Positions 54,270-64,000 of a stretch of DNA of 64,000 bases are shown one piece after another. The DNA comes from Gremmenia infestans (taxonomy: Eukaryota > Ascomycota > Leotiomycetes > Helotiales > Hamatocanthoscyphaceae). Numbering within the stretch: position 1 is the stretch's first letter; the number at the start of each line of letters is the position of its first letter. The stretch is taken from the NCBI GenBank assembly GCA_032629725.1, contig JAFEVB010000007.1:1364001-1428000 (forward strand). The letters run 5' to 3'. A program made the translations under genes and the position numbers. The notes below the pieces were generated by a model, which was not told where the DNA came from, searched no databases, and saw only the letters and a list, made by a program, of their open reading frames with translations.

Positions 54270-56024
54270 TTTGAATCAAATTGGACAGTTGTTTGTTTGC
54301 AGAGCATGAGTACGACGTACGCAGAGGCATGTCGTAAAATCGTAGATACCTTAGTTGGTCATGCACATTGCATTCAGAGCAGAGCTCCCCCCCTAAGGTA
54401 CTGCTTCTGCTTCCGCTCTGCTTCTTCTAGCCATGCGTGGCTTTTCTTTTCCGCGCCTGCCCGTCGAACAAACCTTGAAGCTCATCAAGACGGCTTCAAG
54501 GCGCTATCCGGGGACGGGAGGGGGAGGTTTCCACCAGCCCATGGCCAGGGCCTAACAACATCTCATCACAGAAGCTTAGGGGCGAATATTAGGCGCTGGC
54601 CATCACAGCTCCTCCAATCAAAAGCTCTTTACAACCATCCAAGCCACCAGGGGCTCTGATTGCCGAATGCTTCTATTTACCCTGTTAATACAACCGTCAT
54701 AGTGTATCTCTCCGGTGAAAGCGGCCATGTCTTTGTACCAAGGTCCTTCGTACTTGGAACTCATGTCAGTAGAGATATACCGGTATGGACGACGGTACAT
54801 TCGCCCAGGCTGACCTCAAGGCGCAATGCTGTGCGATGCAATGCAAACCTACTCCGTAGATCGGCCCACTCGTGATTTTGACCTTCTTCATTGCCCATGG
54901 ATAGAAGAGATATAAATAGAAGCTGACTTTGGTAAAGTACCTAACATAGAGTTTGGTACTCGCAGTACATGTGATAGGGCAGCCCGCCTGGTCCTACGGT
55001 CCAAAACGCCTCTTTCCGTACCTGCTTCTTCCCATCTACCTATAAACTCGTGAGAAGCGTCCCGAGTCCTGTATACTCGTACTGTATTGAGATGGTCGAG
55101 ATCTGTTGGACGTTGGGGATACTACTCCGTGCTGAGTGAGGTCAAAACTCAAAAGTCCCCACCATGGCGGCTACGAGTTGAACCCAATCGGTTAATCGCC
55201 ATGTACGGGAAGCTCCATTTGAACTAGGATGAAGCTTGTTACCCTTTGAAGCCATCCCAATGATCCCATCGTCTTTCTTGCCTGTCAGATCTTGCGGTGA
55301 AGGGAGGACGGGGATGGGGCAAAGGCAAGAATGAGAAATGCACGAGACTCGCGCAACAGATGGATCATTACTTTTGGAAGTGGGAACTGTGCTCAGTCTT
55401 CGCCTGGTGGTCGCATTTTGGGCCCGTTGTCGGTCTGATTGCCGGGAACCTCGACCTTCTAGAAGGCCCAGACCAGGTAAGGCAACTAACTGACTGGCGG
55501 GATTAATAGTCGGGAATAATAATTCAGAGACATCTTCTTCTCGGTGTCTTAGATTCTGCGTAGGTGAATTCCTTTTGCTTATTTTAGGGAGGTACAGCCC
55601 TTGAAGATGACGGGCCGGACCTTGAGTGGGGGCCGAGAAGATGCTGGAGAAGATTCTCTTGAAATTTTGGCGGGGAAGCGAGGCCATCAGGTCACGGACG
55701 ATTCAACTTCACATGCCTCGGCCGGGGTTTCAAGGCAGTATTCACATGCGCAACAAAGCTTCGAAGCATTTTTGGTGACGCTGTTGATGACTACTCCACA
55801 AATTTCAATGATTAAGATTCTCTAAAGTATTCAGACGATAATGACCGGCACACTGGCAGCGGATTAAATGCTCGTAATTGATGCTCGTCAACGACTGCGT
55901 GCATGATTTGGGAACAACAATAGCTACAGCAAATAGCTATCATACCAGCAGGAAATATGTGAACTGGGCAAAAGGGAACGACGACTGAATCTGCGAGACC
56001 GAAGACCTAATCTTCTTGCATACA

Positions 56025-58654
56025 ATGGCTTCTCAGTCGACCATGCGGTATTCTGCGGATCCGCTGGCCAACCTGTACCATCAGTACTCCAACCTCATCC
56101 GCCAGCGCCTGAGAAGCACCTCAAAGGCAACGAGACTACTCGGCGCAGTTCTCCTCACTCTCTCAATAGTGGTAGGTGGTACGGGAACTACAAGATGGTG
56201 GAAGAAACAGCACAAGGAGAAAGAGCAAGGACGACGCCTGCTGCGGCGAAATTCAGGACTGCTCAACAAGGATGGATCCAGAGTTATATACGTGCCGTAC
56301 AAAGACTCGACCTCGAAAGTCACCATAAATCCTACAAAGCCTACCACATTCGATGCCCATCGCAGGCTGTTTCTCAACCCGCCGAGAGCTTCAGGGCTTA
56401 CAGATGGAGATACCCCGCAAATACCGCCACCGCAGACAAAGCCAGGTCTCAATCTCGCATTCTTACACCAGTTCCTCAGTCTGCTGAGTATTATGATACC
56501 GAGATGGACGAGTAAAGAGACAGGGCTTTTGTTAAGTCATGGAATGTTTCTGCTGTTGCGGACATACCTTTCGTTAGTGGTGGCTAGACTAGACGGAGAG
56601 ATTGTTCGGGATCTTGTTGCTGGTAATGGGAGGTCATTCATATGGGGAATCATCAAGGTAAGCTATCGAATCCTTGCTTGCTGCTTTTTGTTTGGAATCC
56701 AGCTGTTCTTTCTGTTTCCTGAGTTCTGCAATCTAAACATCGCCTTTCTCATCTATACTGATGTAAGATTGATCCCATGATCTACAGCTAACTCCATTCA
56801 GTGGTGTGGTATTGGAAGTCTTGCCTCATACACGAATGCCATGATCAAATTCTTACAATCCAAAGTCTCAATTGCCTTTCGAACACGGCTCACCCGATAC
56901 ATACATGATCTTTACCTGAATGATAACCTCAACTATTACAAATTACCAAATTTGGATGGTGGAATTGGACAAGGAATAGACCAGTTCATCACTCAAGATC
57001 TCACACACTTCTGCGCTGCTTCAGCAAGTCTCTACTCCTCGCTGGGAAAGCCATTTGTAGATCTGATGGTTTTCAATTACCAACTTTACCGATCACTCGG
57101 CCCTCTTGCATTTGCTGGCCTGTTGAGCAACTATCTGCTCACTGCCAGTCTTCTCCGAAGGATGTCTCCTCCTTTTGGAAAACTAAAGGCTGTCGAAGGC
57201 CGCAAAGAAGGAGACTTCAGAGCCCTCCATTCTCGTCTCATAGCAAATGCGGAGGAAGTAGCATTTTACGGTGGAGCGAACATGGAAAAGAACTTTTTAG
57301 ACAAGGAATTCAAGAGTCTAAAGAGATGGATGGAAGGGATCTACACTTTGAAGATCCGTTATAACATTCTCGAAGATTTTATCCTCAAGTATAGCTGGAG
57401 TGCATATGGCTATCTCTTGAGTTCATTGCCAGTCTTCTTGCCAGCGTGGGGTGGCCTTGGAGGAATTCAAGAACTCGCCGATCCAGCCATCACTGGTGGA
57501 AGAGAAAGGGGTCGTATGAAGGAATTTATTACTAATAAACGACTTATGCTTTCCCTAGCTGATGCCGGAGGAAGAATGATGTACTCCATCAAAGATCTCT
57601 CCGAGCTCGCTGGTTATACCAGTCGAGTCTACACGTTAATCTCAACACTCCATCGAGTTCACGCAAACGCTTACTTCCCACCTCGGGGAACGCAACCTGA
57701 ATTATACTCCCTTTCCGACGTGCAAGGCACGATACATAAGGGTTTCGACGGTGTACGTTTAGAACACGTCCCAATCGTAGCCCCGTCGATCTTTCCCCAC
57801 GGCGGCGAAGAGCTCATCGACTCCCTCTCTCTAATCGTTCATTCCGGCGAGCACCTCCTGGTAAGTTTCGCCTACTCTCTTCCAGCTTCCATCTAACAGA
57901 CACTCAGATCTCTGGACCCAACGGCGTAGGCAAAAGCGCCATAGCCCGCGTCGTCTCTGGCCTATGGCCCGTTTACCGTGGCCTAGTATCCCGCCCACGC
58001 TCCACAGGAACAGATGGCATAATGTTCCTCCCGCAACGGCCCTACCTCAGCGTCGGCACTCTCCGCGACCAAGTAATCTACCCCGACGGCGAGCTCGAAA
58101 TGCGAAACAAAGGCCGGCGCGACATGGAGCTGAAACACGTCTTGGAAGATGCGAAACTAGGATACTTGCCTGACCGTGAAGGAGGCTGGGATACGCGGAA
58201 AGAATGGAAGGATGTTTTGAGCGGAGGCGAGAAACAGCGCATGGGCATTGCGAGGTTGCTGTATCATGAGCCGCGATATGCGGTTATTGACGAGGGGACT
58301 AGTGCGGTCAGCAGTGATGTTGAGGGCTTGTTGTATGAGGCTTGCAAGGAGAAGGGCATTACCCTTATTACGATCAGTACGCGAGCGAGTCTCAAAAGAT
58401 ACCATACTTTTAATCTGAGTCTTGGAGGCGGCGAGGATGGTAGTGAATGGGCGTTTGCGAGGATTGGAACGGAGGAGGAGAAGATGGGTGTTGAGCGCGA
58501 GCTGGGCGAGCTTAGGGAGAGGCTTGAGAAGGTCAAGGAGTGGGAGAGTAGGAAGTTGGAGATCGAGAAGGAGTTGGAGAAAGTCTGGGTGCAAGGTGGT
58601 GAGGAGTTGGAGGGCCCGCAGTATGTTGAAGATAGCGGTGCTCCAGTTGCGTAG
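56025..58654 (+). CDS. peroxisomal ABCD-type half ABC transporter (Pxa1/Pxa2-like)
   Basis: Exons 56025..56657, 56802..57860, 57908..58654 give 812 aa. ABCD transporters carry long-chain fatty acyl-CoAs into peroxisomes for beta-oxidation and act as dimers. The transmembrane half holds the family's first conserved block (TRLTRYIHDLYLNDNLNYYK), the EAA-like motif ANAEEVAFYGGANMEK with Glu362, and SSLPVFLPAW. The nucleotide-binding domain has Walker A GPNGVGKS (567-574), the Q-loop FLPQRPYLSVGTLRDQVIYP, the ABC signature LSGGEKQRMGIARL (668-681) and Walker B with YAVIDEGTSAVS. After it come about 100 residues of charged coiled coil ending VEDSGAPVA. The canonical 'DECTSA' is here DEGTSA. ATG 56025 gives MASQSTMRYSADPL. 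Whether it is the Pxa1 or Pxa2 partner cannot be told with confidence. Confidence 0.94.
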
Positions 58655-59028
58655 AGATATGCGAATATGACTTAATCATTGCTTCAATGATCGCCATTGA
58701 AATACGTGAGATGTTGAGTTAGCAATAGAGATCGGAATACAGAAAGTTTATTATGTTGTCCTTGGTAATAAACGAACGAGCCAATTAGGTATTCGCCAAA
58801 GCGAGCCCCCTTCTGCCTGACCGGTGTAACATCAATCCTCTCTCTTACTTAAAAGCGCCCCTTCCCTTCCATATAAATCTCACACCCTCGCTCGACCTTC
58901 CCCTACAATCAAACTCTATATTAAAAGTTCAAACATCATCTCTAAACCTTCAAACATACATTCTTTCCAACATCAAGAAATAGCCTGCACCTTCATCTAT
59001 CTCCACCACCACATCCAAGCAACAACCA
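58655..59028. other. promoter region of the small membrane protein gene
   Basis: This 374-base spacer has a TATAAA-like word near 58871-58877 within a C-rich tract, about 155 bases before the next ATG. No gene is seen. Confidence 0.45.
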
Positions 59029-59472
59029 ATGCTCCGCTTACCATTCCCGATAAAAACTCCACCTCTAAAAACTCCACCTCTAACTATGCTCCATAACACA
59101 AATACACTACACCGAGCATTTTCATCTCGAAAACCAATCCCCTCACCTGATGCACGCCCAAGTCCGAATCCGAATCCGAATCAGAACCCGGGGTTTGAAT
59201 CCGCGGGCTTGAAGGATATCTATAAGAATAGTAGTGGGCGGGCTAAGATTGTGCTTTTGACTGGTTTTACTCTGGTTGCGACGGCGGAGACGGTTGCGTG
59301 GGGGGTTTGGGGGTGGAATAAGTGGGTCCGAGAGGGGGAAGGGGGAAGGGGGACGGGGGACGGGGGACGGGGAAGGGGAGTGAATTGGATTAGGGTTGGA
59401 TTAGGGTTAGGGGGGTGTTGGAGTGATGTAGGGCGGATGGGTTTGTATGAGTTTGTTGTAGGAGTGATATGA
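59029..59472 (+). CDS. small putative mitochondrial membrane protein
   Basis: A single open frame of 147 aa starting MLRLPFPIKTPPLKTPP. The N-terminal 40 residues lack acidic residues and contain HRAFSSRKPIP, consistent with a mitochondrial presequence. A proline/asparagine stretch (PSPNPNPNQNPG) follows. Then comes LKDIYKNSSGRAKIVLLTGF and the rest of a single membrane helix, FTLVATAETVAWGVWGWNKW. Short fungal proteins with an 'ATAET..W' helix are known to me as unnamed mitochondrial proteins. The last 45 codons are translated from a G-rich tract (GEGGRGTGDGGRGRG) and may be outside the true protein if a small intron or earlier end exists, so the C-terminus is doubtful. Confidence 0.5.
   Translation: MLRLPFPIKTPPLKTPPLTMLHNTNTLHRAFSSRKPIPSPDARPSPNPNPNQNPGFESAGLKDIYKNSSGRAKIVLLTGFTLVATAETVAWGVWGWNKWVREGEGGRGTGDGGRGRGVNWIRVGLGLGGCWSDVGRMGLYEFVVGVI
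59325..59418 (+). repeat. G-rich tract with TTAGGG-like units
   Basis: Runs of GGG(G)A and GGGGGAC repeat at 59333-59380, followed by GGATTAGGGTTGGATTAGGGTTAGGGGGG near 59388-59417 (given here as components: GGATTAGGGTT, then GGATTAGGGTTAGGGGGG). The strand can form G-quadruplexes. It overlaps the end of the small open frame. Confidence 0.6.
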
Positions 59473-61601
59473 TAATCTCCACTCGGATGTTTCGTTTCCT
59501 ATCTTACCTAGGGTTGGAAAGGTTTGGGTGTCAAATCAACTCGACTCGGTATCAATCAGATTTCTCGCATGAGCTGCAAGTTTGGGTTGGTGGGGCTGGA
59601 CGGTTGTTCTGCAGATAGTAAAGAAGGAAGAAAAGGCAGAACTTACGCACGCTGGATTCGTGTATGATTATTCCCCTGTAGCGCCTTGAAAGGTGCATTT
59701 CTGCCGTGCTCTGAAAGCCCCCTACCCCCTCTTTCTGTCATGTTTTGGCCGCGTTGGTGAGGTCTTGCATCCCGCCCATGCGTGGCTATATTTCCAAGTC
59801 GGGATATAGCATTTGTACCGATGTAGTTCTTAGGGTGTTTAAATATCATTTGTGAATATGCCATCACGTTCGGAGTGAGTCTCCTCCTGGAAGATGTAAG
59901 GCTTATTTAGGCACACAGCCTTGCTGTTGGGAAAATACAGGCTGGTGAGGATTGTAGTGAAGAAAAAATGCAAACAGGGCTGAATTTTCCCTTGGAGTTG
60001 GACTTCGTATATTTGAGAGCCGCACTGCTCCTCTAGAGGTATTGACAGGCAATATTGATAAGACTAACTAAAAGAGAATAAGACCGTATTGTTCGATTGG
60101 TCGAAATGCAAGAAGCAGCCCCCTCCATAAGTACTACTTGGTGTGAAATGATTAGACGGGCATAACATAACGAGTTTAAAAACTCGAGTCCTGAACCTCT
60201 GGAGACAGATTCGGATTATTAGAAAGATGAAACCGAATCTACAAAGACAGGCCCATGTGTGAAGCACTTGGAATTGTTTGCAGTACTATTTCAACGCTCA
60301 GTGCCAGCACGGTGTTTGGAGGAGATACACTCGAAGCCGGAAATAGAAGTGGAGTGAAGCCTAACGAAAAGCGTTCGGGGAACAGATATCGTACTTCGAA
60401 AGTTTGTCAAGAAGCTGTCTTCGCTATTTATTCATTTTGAGTTCTGCGACTTCGCAAGCAGAGATCACGTATGCGAGAAACTGCCATCATCATACTGCTT
60501 TAGGGCTGACACGATCTTTTTTATATGGAGACGAGGAAATATTTTACATGAAAAGTAGGTCATAAGCCGAAACAGTGGTGTAGGTAGGTTATACGAGATT
60601 GAAAGGATAGAGATCCTACCCGCCTCAGGTGATATGACGCGTCAAAGAGACAGTAAATCTACTTGAGAGTGTGAGTGAGTCTATCCCTTGAAGGATTCAG
60701 CTAGAATCCTAAGGGCCACCAAAGACAAACTTGGGAATTACTTCGTACCACCGATACCGTACTCTCCAGTACAAGCCGGCAATGATAAGCCACTGAGCCC
60801 TGTCAGGTAAACAGTGAGAGTCTTCGAGTGAGGTCAGCAGAGCTTCGTATTAAGAAGACATTCGTTGCTCGTTCTCGTTCTTCGGATAAACTGAATAATA
60901 AATAATAATTTCACGTGATTCGAACAAACTGTACTAGACACAGCCAGCCGCAATTATTTCGGAAGTTGGTTCGGACTGGGCGGTCAATAGTGAGAGTGGA
61001 AGGCTTGTAAATGTTTCACTTCAATCTGAATCATTTCTTTGGCGTAAAGGTATTACCGTACAGTAACGGTATGATATTTCTGATGATTGAATGAAGTGAC
61101 ACTATTAAAGGTATTTATCTCGGAATTATAAAATAACTCGTGGTTTTGTTGCGGCCACGCCGGGAATACTCAAGTCAGCTCCTGTTCGTGGAATAGCGCG
61201 TTGAATGTTTGAAGTTGATTCCTTCAAGCCAGCCAATCCCGGTCATTGATTGAACAAACCGAACACCCCCTCCTACGGCGCCCGTCTATTCACAGTTCGT
61301 GTGGGTCGTGCTTATCCAAATAATTTTAGATACGGAGACCTTACCTTACTGCGCCTCGTCGCTGCTCCGGCCACCCCTGCTCATTTACTGCACCTTCCTC
61401 CACCCACCAAATCCCAACTCCAACTCCAACTCCGAGATCTCCTCATTCTTCATTTCCATCATAATCTTGTCTTGTCTTGTCTTGTCTTCTTGGTAGACAA
61501 GTCTAATTCCAGTCGCTTCTTTGCTTCCCATTATTAAATCCATTTGGGACACTCGACAGTCGCTTCACTCGTTTTTCCTACAGACAAGCCAAGCCGGCAC
61601 C
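59473..61601. other. spacer upstream of the GH72 gene
   Basis: No gene is recognised in 2.1 kb. CACGTG lies at 60912-60917. The last 200 bases are a pyrimidine-rich leader with CAACTC and CTTGT short repeats (about 61413-61490), typical of highly expressed fungal genes. Confidence 0.5.
61462..61489. repeat. CTTGT pentamer repeat in the GH72 leader
   Basis: Four CTTGT/TCTTG units in tandem within a pyrimidine-rich leader about 120 bases before the ATG. It may lie in the 5' untranslated region. Confidence 0.75.
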
Positions 61602-63376
61602 ATGGGCAAATCTACTCTCCTGCTCACTGCAGCCGCATCGTTGCTCTTCAGCGGCGCGTCTGCCACCCTCGATCCAATCGTTATCAAGGTATGCCAAGCA
61701 TCTTTGAATGCCATTGACACCACCACCGACGATAGCTAATCGATGAATCTCGCAGGGTTCAAAATTCTTCTTCAGCAGCAACGACACCCAGTTCTTCATC
61801 AAGGGCGTTGCTTACCAGGCTGGATTCAATCCTTCCACCTCAGGTAGCACCAGCAGCAACAGCACTGTAAGGCCTCCCCATGCCTATGCTCGCATCCTTC
61901 CGTTATCTAACTTGTACTCTATAGACCAAATACACCGACCCTCTCGGCGATGTCGATAGCTGTACTCGCGACATTCCAGAGCTCCAAAAGTTGGGAGCCA
62001 ACACCATCCGAACTTATGCCATCGATCCTACCGCAGATCACTCCAAGTGCATGGCGTTGCTGGATGCCGCCGGAATCTATGTCATCAGTGATTTGGGTGA
62101 ACCCTCAAACTCCATTGATCGATCCGACCCGCAATGGACCACCACACTCTTTGACCGATACACATCTGTTGTCGATGCTATGGCCACGTACTCCAATGTC
62201 ATTGGATTTTTTGCTGGAAATGAGGTCCCCAACAACCTGACTTACACCGGCTCTGCCGCTATCGTGAAGGCTGCTGTTCGAGACACCAAGGCATATATTA
62301 AGCAGAAAAACTACCGAACCATGGGAGTAGGCTATGCCGCTGATGATGACCAGACTGTCCGGGCTCAAGTCGCATCTTACTTGAACTGTGGTGATGTTGA
62401 TAGCTCAATCGACTTCTGGGGATACAACATCTACGAATGGTGCGGTACCGATGCAACCTTTGAAAGCTCCGGCTACTCCACCAGAGTCACCGAGTTCTCC
62501 ACCTACTCTGTCCCATCATTCTTCGCCGAATACGGATGCAACAAGAACGCCGGTGGAGCTGCTCAAAGAAAGTTCACTGAAGTTGCGGCTCTCTATGGTG
62601 ATAATATGACTAGTGTTTTCTCCGGTGGTATCGTCTACGAGTACTTTGAAGAGACGAACGACTTCGGTCTGGTCAAGGTATCTGATGACGCGAGCTCTGT
62701 CAGCGAGCTCGATGATTTCGGTGCCTTCCAAACGGCCATAGCATCTGTCACTCCATCTGGTGTGTCAAAGGGCAGCTACAACCCCACCAACACCCAAGCC
62801 GCTTGCCCTGCCGTTGGCACCAACTGGAACGCTGCTACTCCTCTTCCCCCAACTCCAGACAAGGATGTATGCGCCTGCATGGTCCAGAGCCTCTCGTGCA
62901 CGGCCAAGTCTTCAGTGACCGTCGCAGACGTCGGCCCACTGTTTAACAATGTAATCTACAATGGCCCGGGTTTCACCAACAACACTGGCATTGTCGTCAA
63001 CACCACAGCCGGTATTTACGGCCCATATTCAGGCTGCAATGCAACTGAGAAGTTGTCCTGGGCCATGAACGCATACTACCTGGCTCAGAACAGTCTCGAC
63101 ACTGCCTGCGACTTTGGTGGAAACGCCACAATTGTCAGCAACCCTTCTCCAGCTTCCACTTGCTCCAGCCTCATGGCCGCTGCTACATCCGCCAACTCTG
63201 GATCCAGTGTTGGTACCGGATCTGGAACAGCATCAAAATCAGGAGCTGCTTCCTCAACAACCAAGAAGAGCGAGGGTGGAATGACTGTTGGTGCTACTTT
63301 GGGTATCTCCACCGCCTTCATGACTGGGTTCACCTTATTGGCTGCCTTCTCTGGTGCTGGCATGATCTTATTGTAG
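61602..63376 (+). CDS. GPI-anchored GH72 beta-1,3-glucanosyltransferase (Gel/Gas family) with CBM43
   Basis: Exons 61602..61688, 61756..61866, 61925..63376 give 549 aa. The enzyme cuts beta-1,3-glucan and transfers the new end to another chain, elongating wall glucan on the outer face of the plasma membrane. A signal peptide covers about 1-21. GH72 landmarks are FFIKGVAYQAG, NTIRTYAIDPTADHSKCMAL, GNEVPNN with catalytic Glu166, WGYNIYEWCG, and FFAEYGCN with catalytic Glu268. A Cys-rich CBM43/X8 module occupies about 375-470 (CACMVQSLSCTA through CDFGGNATIV). A Ser/Gly/Thr-rich stalk follows, and the C-terminus ends in a hydrophobic GPI signal (STAFMTGFTLLAAFSGAGMI). Introns are 67 and 58 bases. 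The presence of CBM43 places it in the GAS1-like (GH72+) group. Confidence 0.95.
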
Positions 63377-64000
63377 ATAGGAAGATGATTGATTTGGGGT
63401 TGAGGAACACAAAATACTAGAGGATCGATTATGACTTTGTATTGTATATGATAATGGATGCGTTGTATTTGACCTCGCACTCTGATATCCAAGTAATTAG
63501 TTATGCGTTGAAATGTGACTGCAGTAATGCTCCACGAGGGGCTTCATACATAACACTACTTGTTTTCTGTCTTGCGGGATGTATCATATATTATATTAGC
63601 ACTTATTCGGATGGCCGGAAGATACAATATTACTCACTCATGAATCCAAAGTCCAGCAAGATCGACGTGTCAACAGGCATTTCAAAGATCGTCCATCTTG
63701 CCCCTTCTTTTCCCCTCCATTATCTTAGCATCTTCTTACAGTGCCTCTACCAAGCTCCGAATCCATTGTACTGTACAATTCTATAGCGGTTCAAGTCAAG
63801 TCTCTTGGAGGGATCTAAAAGAAACCCCCTTCCGGATTATCACTTCCTGCCTTGTCCCTACTTCTCACTATTTGGCGTTTTAATTGGAGAGAGACCGGAG
63901 ATTTTCGGGTAGAGGGAAAGAGCAATTCATTGATGAGTGGTTTAAGAGGTTGGAGGGGAACATGTCAGATGTATAAAATAGAATGACATGATGAAGAATC
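63377..64000. other. 3' flank of the GH72 gene to the window edge
   Basis: No gene is supported. Open frames at 63442-63883 are short and show no motif. Confidence 0.5.

Larger units (their letters stand above)
53769..56024. other. divergent promoter region with simple repeats
   Basis: It separates the Psr-type phosphatase (minus) and the ABCD transporter (plus). A GGGA/GGAG tetranucleotide run lies at about 53974-54001, a TTTAGA hexamer array at about 54244-54269, and TACGGAGTA (reverse complement) at 54850-54858. The 181-codon minus frame at 55142-55687 has no domain or plausible splice sites and is not called. Confidence 0.5.

Noticed and set aside
55142..55687. 181-codon minus frame in the spacer before the ABCD gene
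   Set aside because: It is the longest unexplained frame, but it has no domain, no splice extension and mixed composition. I could not support it as a gene.
1..64000. CRISPR arrays, bacterial promoters or ribosome-binding sites, intact transposons
   Set aside because: None is seen. The window is eukaryotic, and its short tandem repeats are simple satellites without spacers.

Overview
The window is nuclear DNA of a filamentous ascomycete (Pezizomycotina). Genes are intron-poor to moderately split, and most introns are 45-60 bases long with GT donors, CTAAC/CTGAC-like branch sites close to the acceptor, and AG ends. The gene content includes an AbaA-type conidiation regulator, a GH72 glucanosyltransferase, an Exg-type GH5 glucanase, a Zn2Cys6 regulator and a peroxisomal ABCD transporter. 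Leotiomycetes is my guess at class level, not something I can prove. I find no bacterial, viral or organellar segment and no intact mobile element. Exon structures were assembled by hand from splice signals, reading phase and family motifs.

Layout. 1-6 kb holds a DUF2237-family gene (minus) and then about 4 kb with no convincing gene. 6-17 kb is a housekeeping and developmental block: an ELL-type RNA polymerase II elongation factor, dynein light chain LC8 (minus), the five-RRM ribosome-biogenesis protein Mrd1, and AbaA (TEA/ATTS). 17-19.7 kb is a repeat-rich spacer with a TpA-rich, RIP-like patch, a minisatellite and a GCTGT pentamer array. 19.7-31 kb holds a secreted GH5 exo-beta-1,3-glucanase, a large low-complexity protein, a secreted type-B carboxylesterase and a small basic/proline-rich protein. 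31.5-36 kb has an MFS (DHA1-like) transporter convergent with a Zn2Cys6 transcription factor. 36-48 kb is the accessory part: a broken 2EXR-family gene, a GNAT acetyltransferase, a coiled-coil protein and a CxC zinc-finger-like protein only 27 bases apart, a secreted alpha/beta-hydrolase-like protein, and an eight-helix membrane protein made of two tandem copies of a four-helix unit. 49-64 kb returns to conserved genes: a small unknown protein, Sec61 beta, a Psr/NIF-type CTD-like phosphatase, a peroxisomal half ABC transporter, a small putative mitochondrial membrane protein and a GPI-anchored GH72 enzyme.

How they work together. The GH5 and GH72 enzymes both remodel cell-wall beta-1,3-glucan. 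AbaA controls conidiophore development, during which the wall is rebuilt. ELL and Mrd1 serve transcription and pre-rRNA processing, and Sec61 beta serves secretion. The transporter/Zn2Cys6 pair could be a small regulated unit, but there is no biosynthetic backbone gene beside it, so this is not a recognisable secondary-metabolite cluster. The observations most worth a second look are the internally duplicated membrane protein, a possible box C/D snoRNA in the long intron of the Mrd1 gene, the 2EXR pseudogene, the zinc-finger/coiled-coil pair, and recurrent short palindromic words in the spacers.
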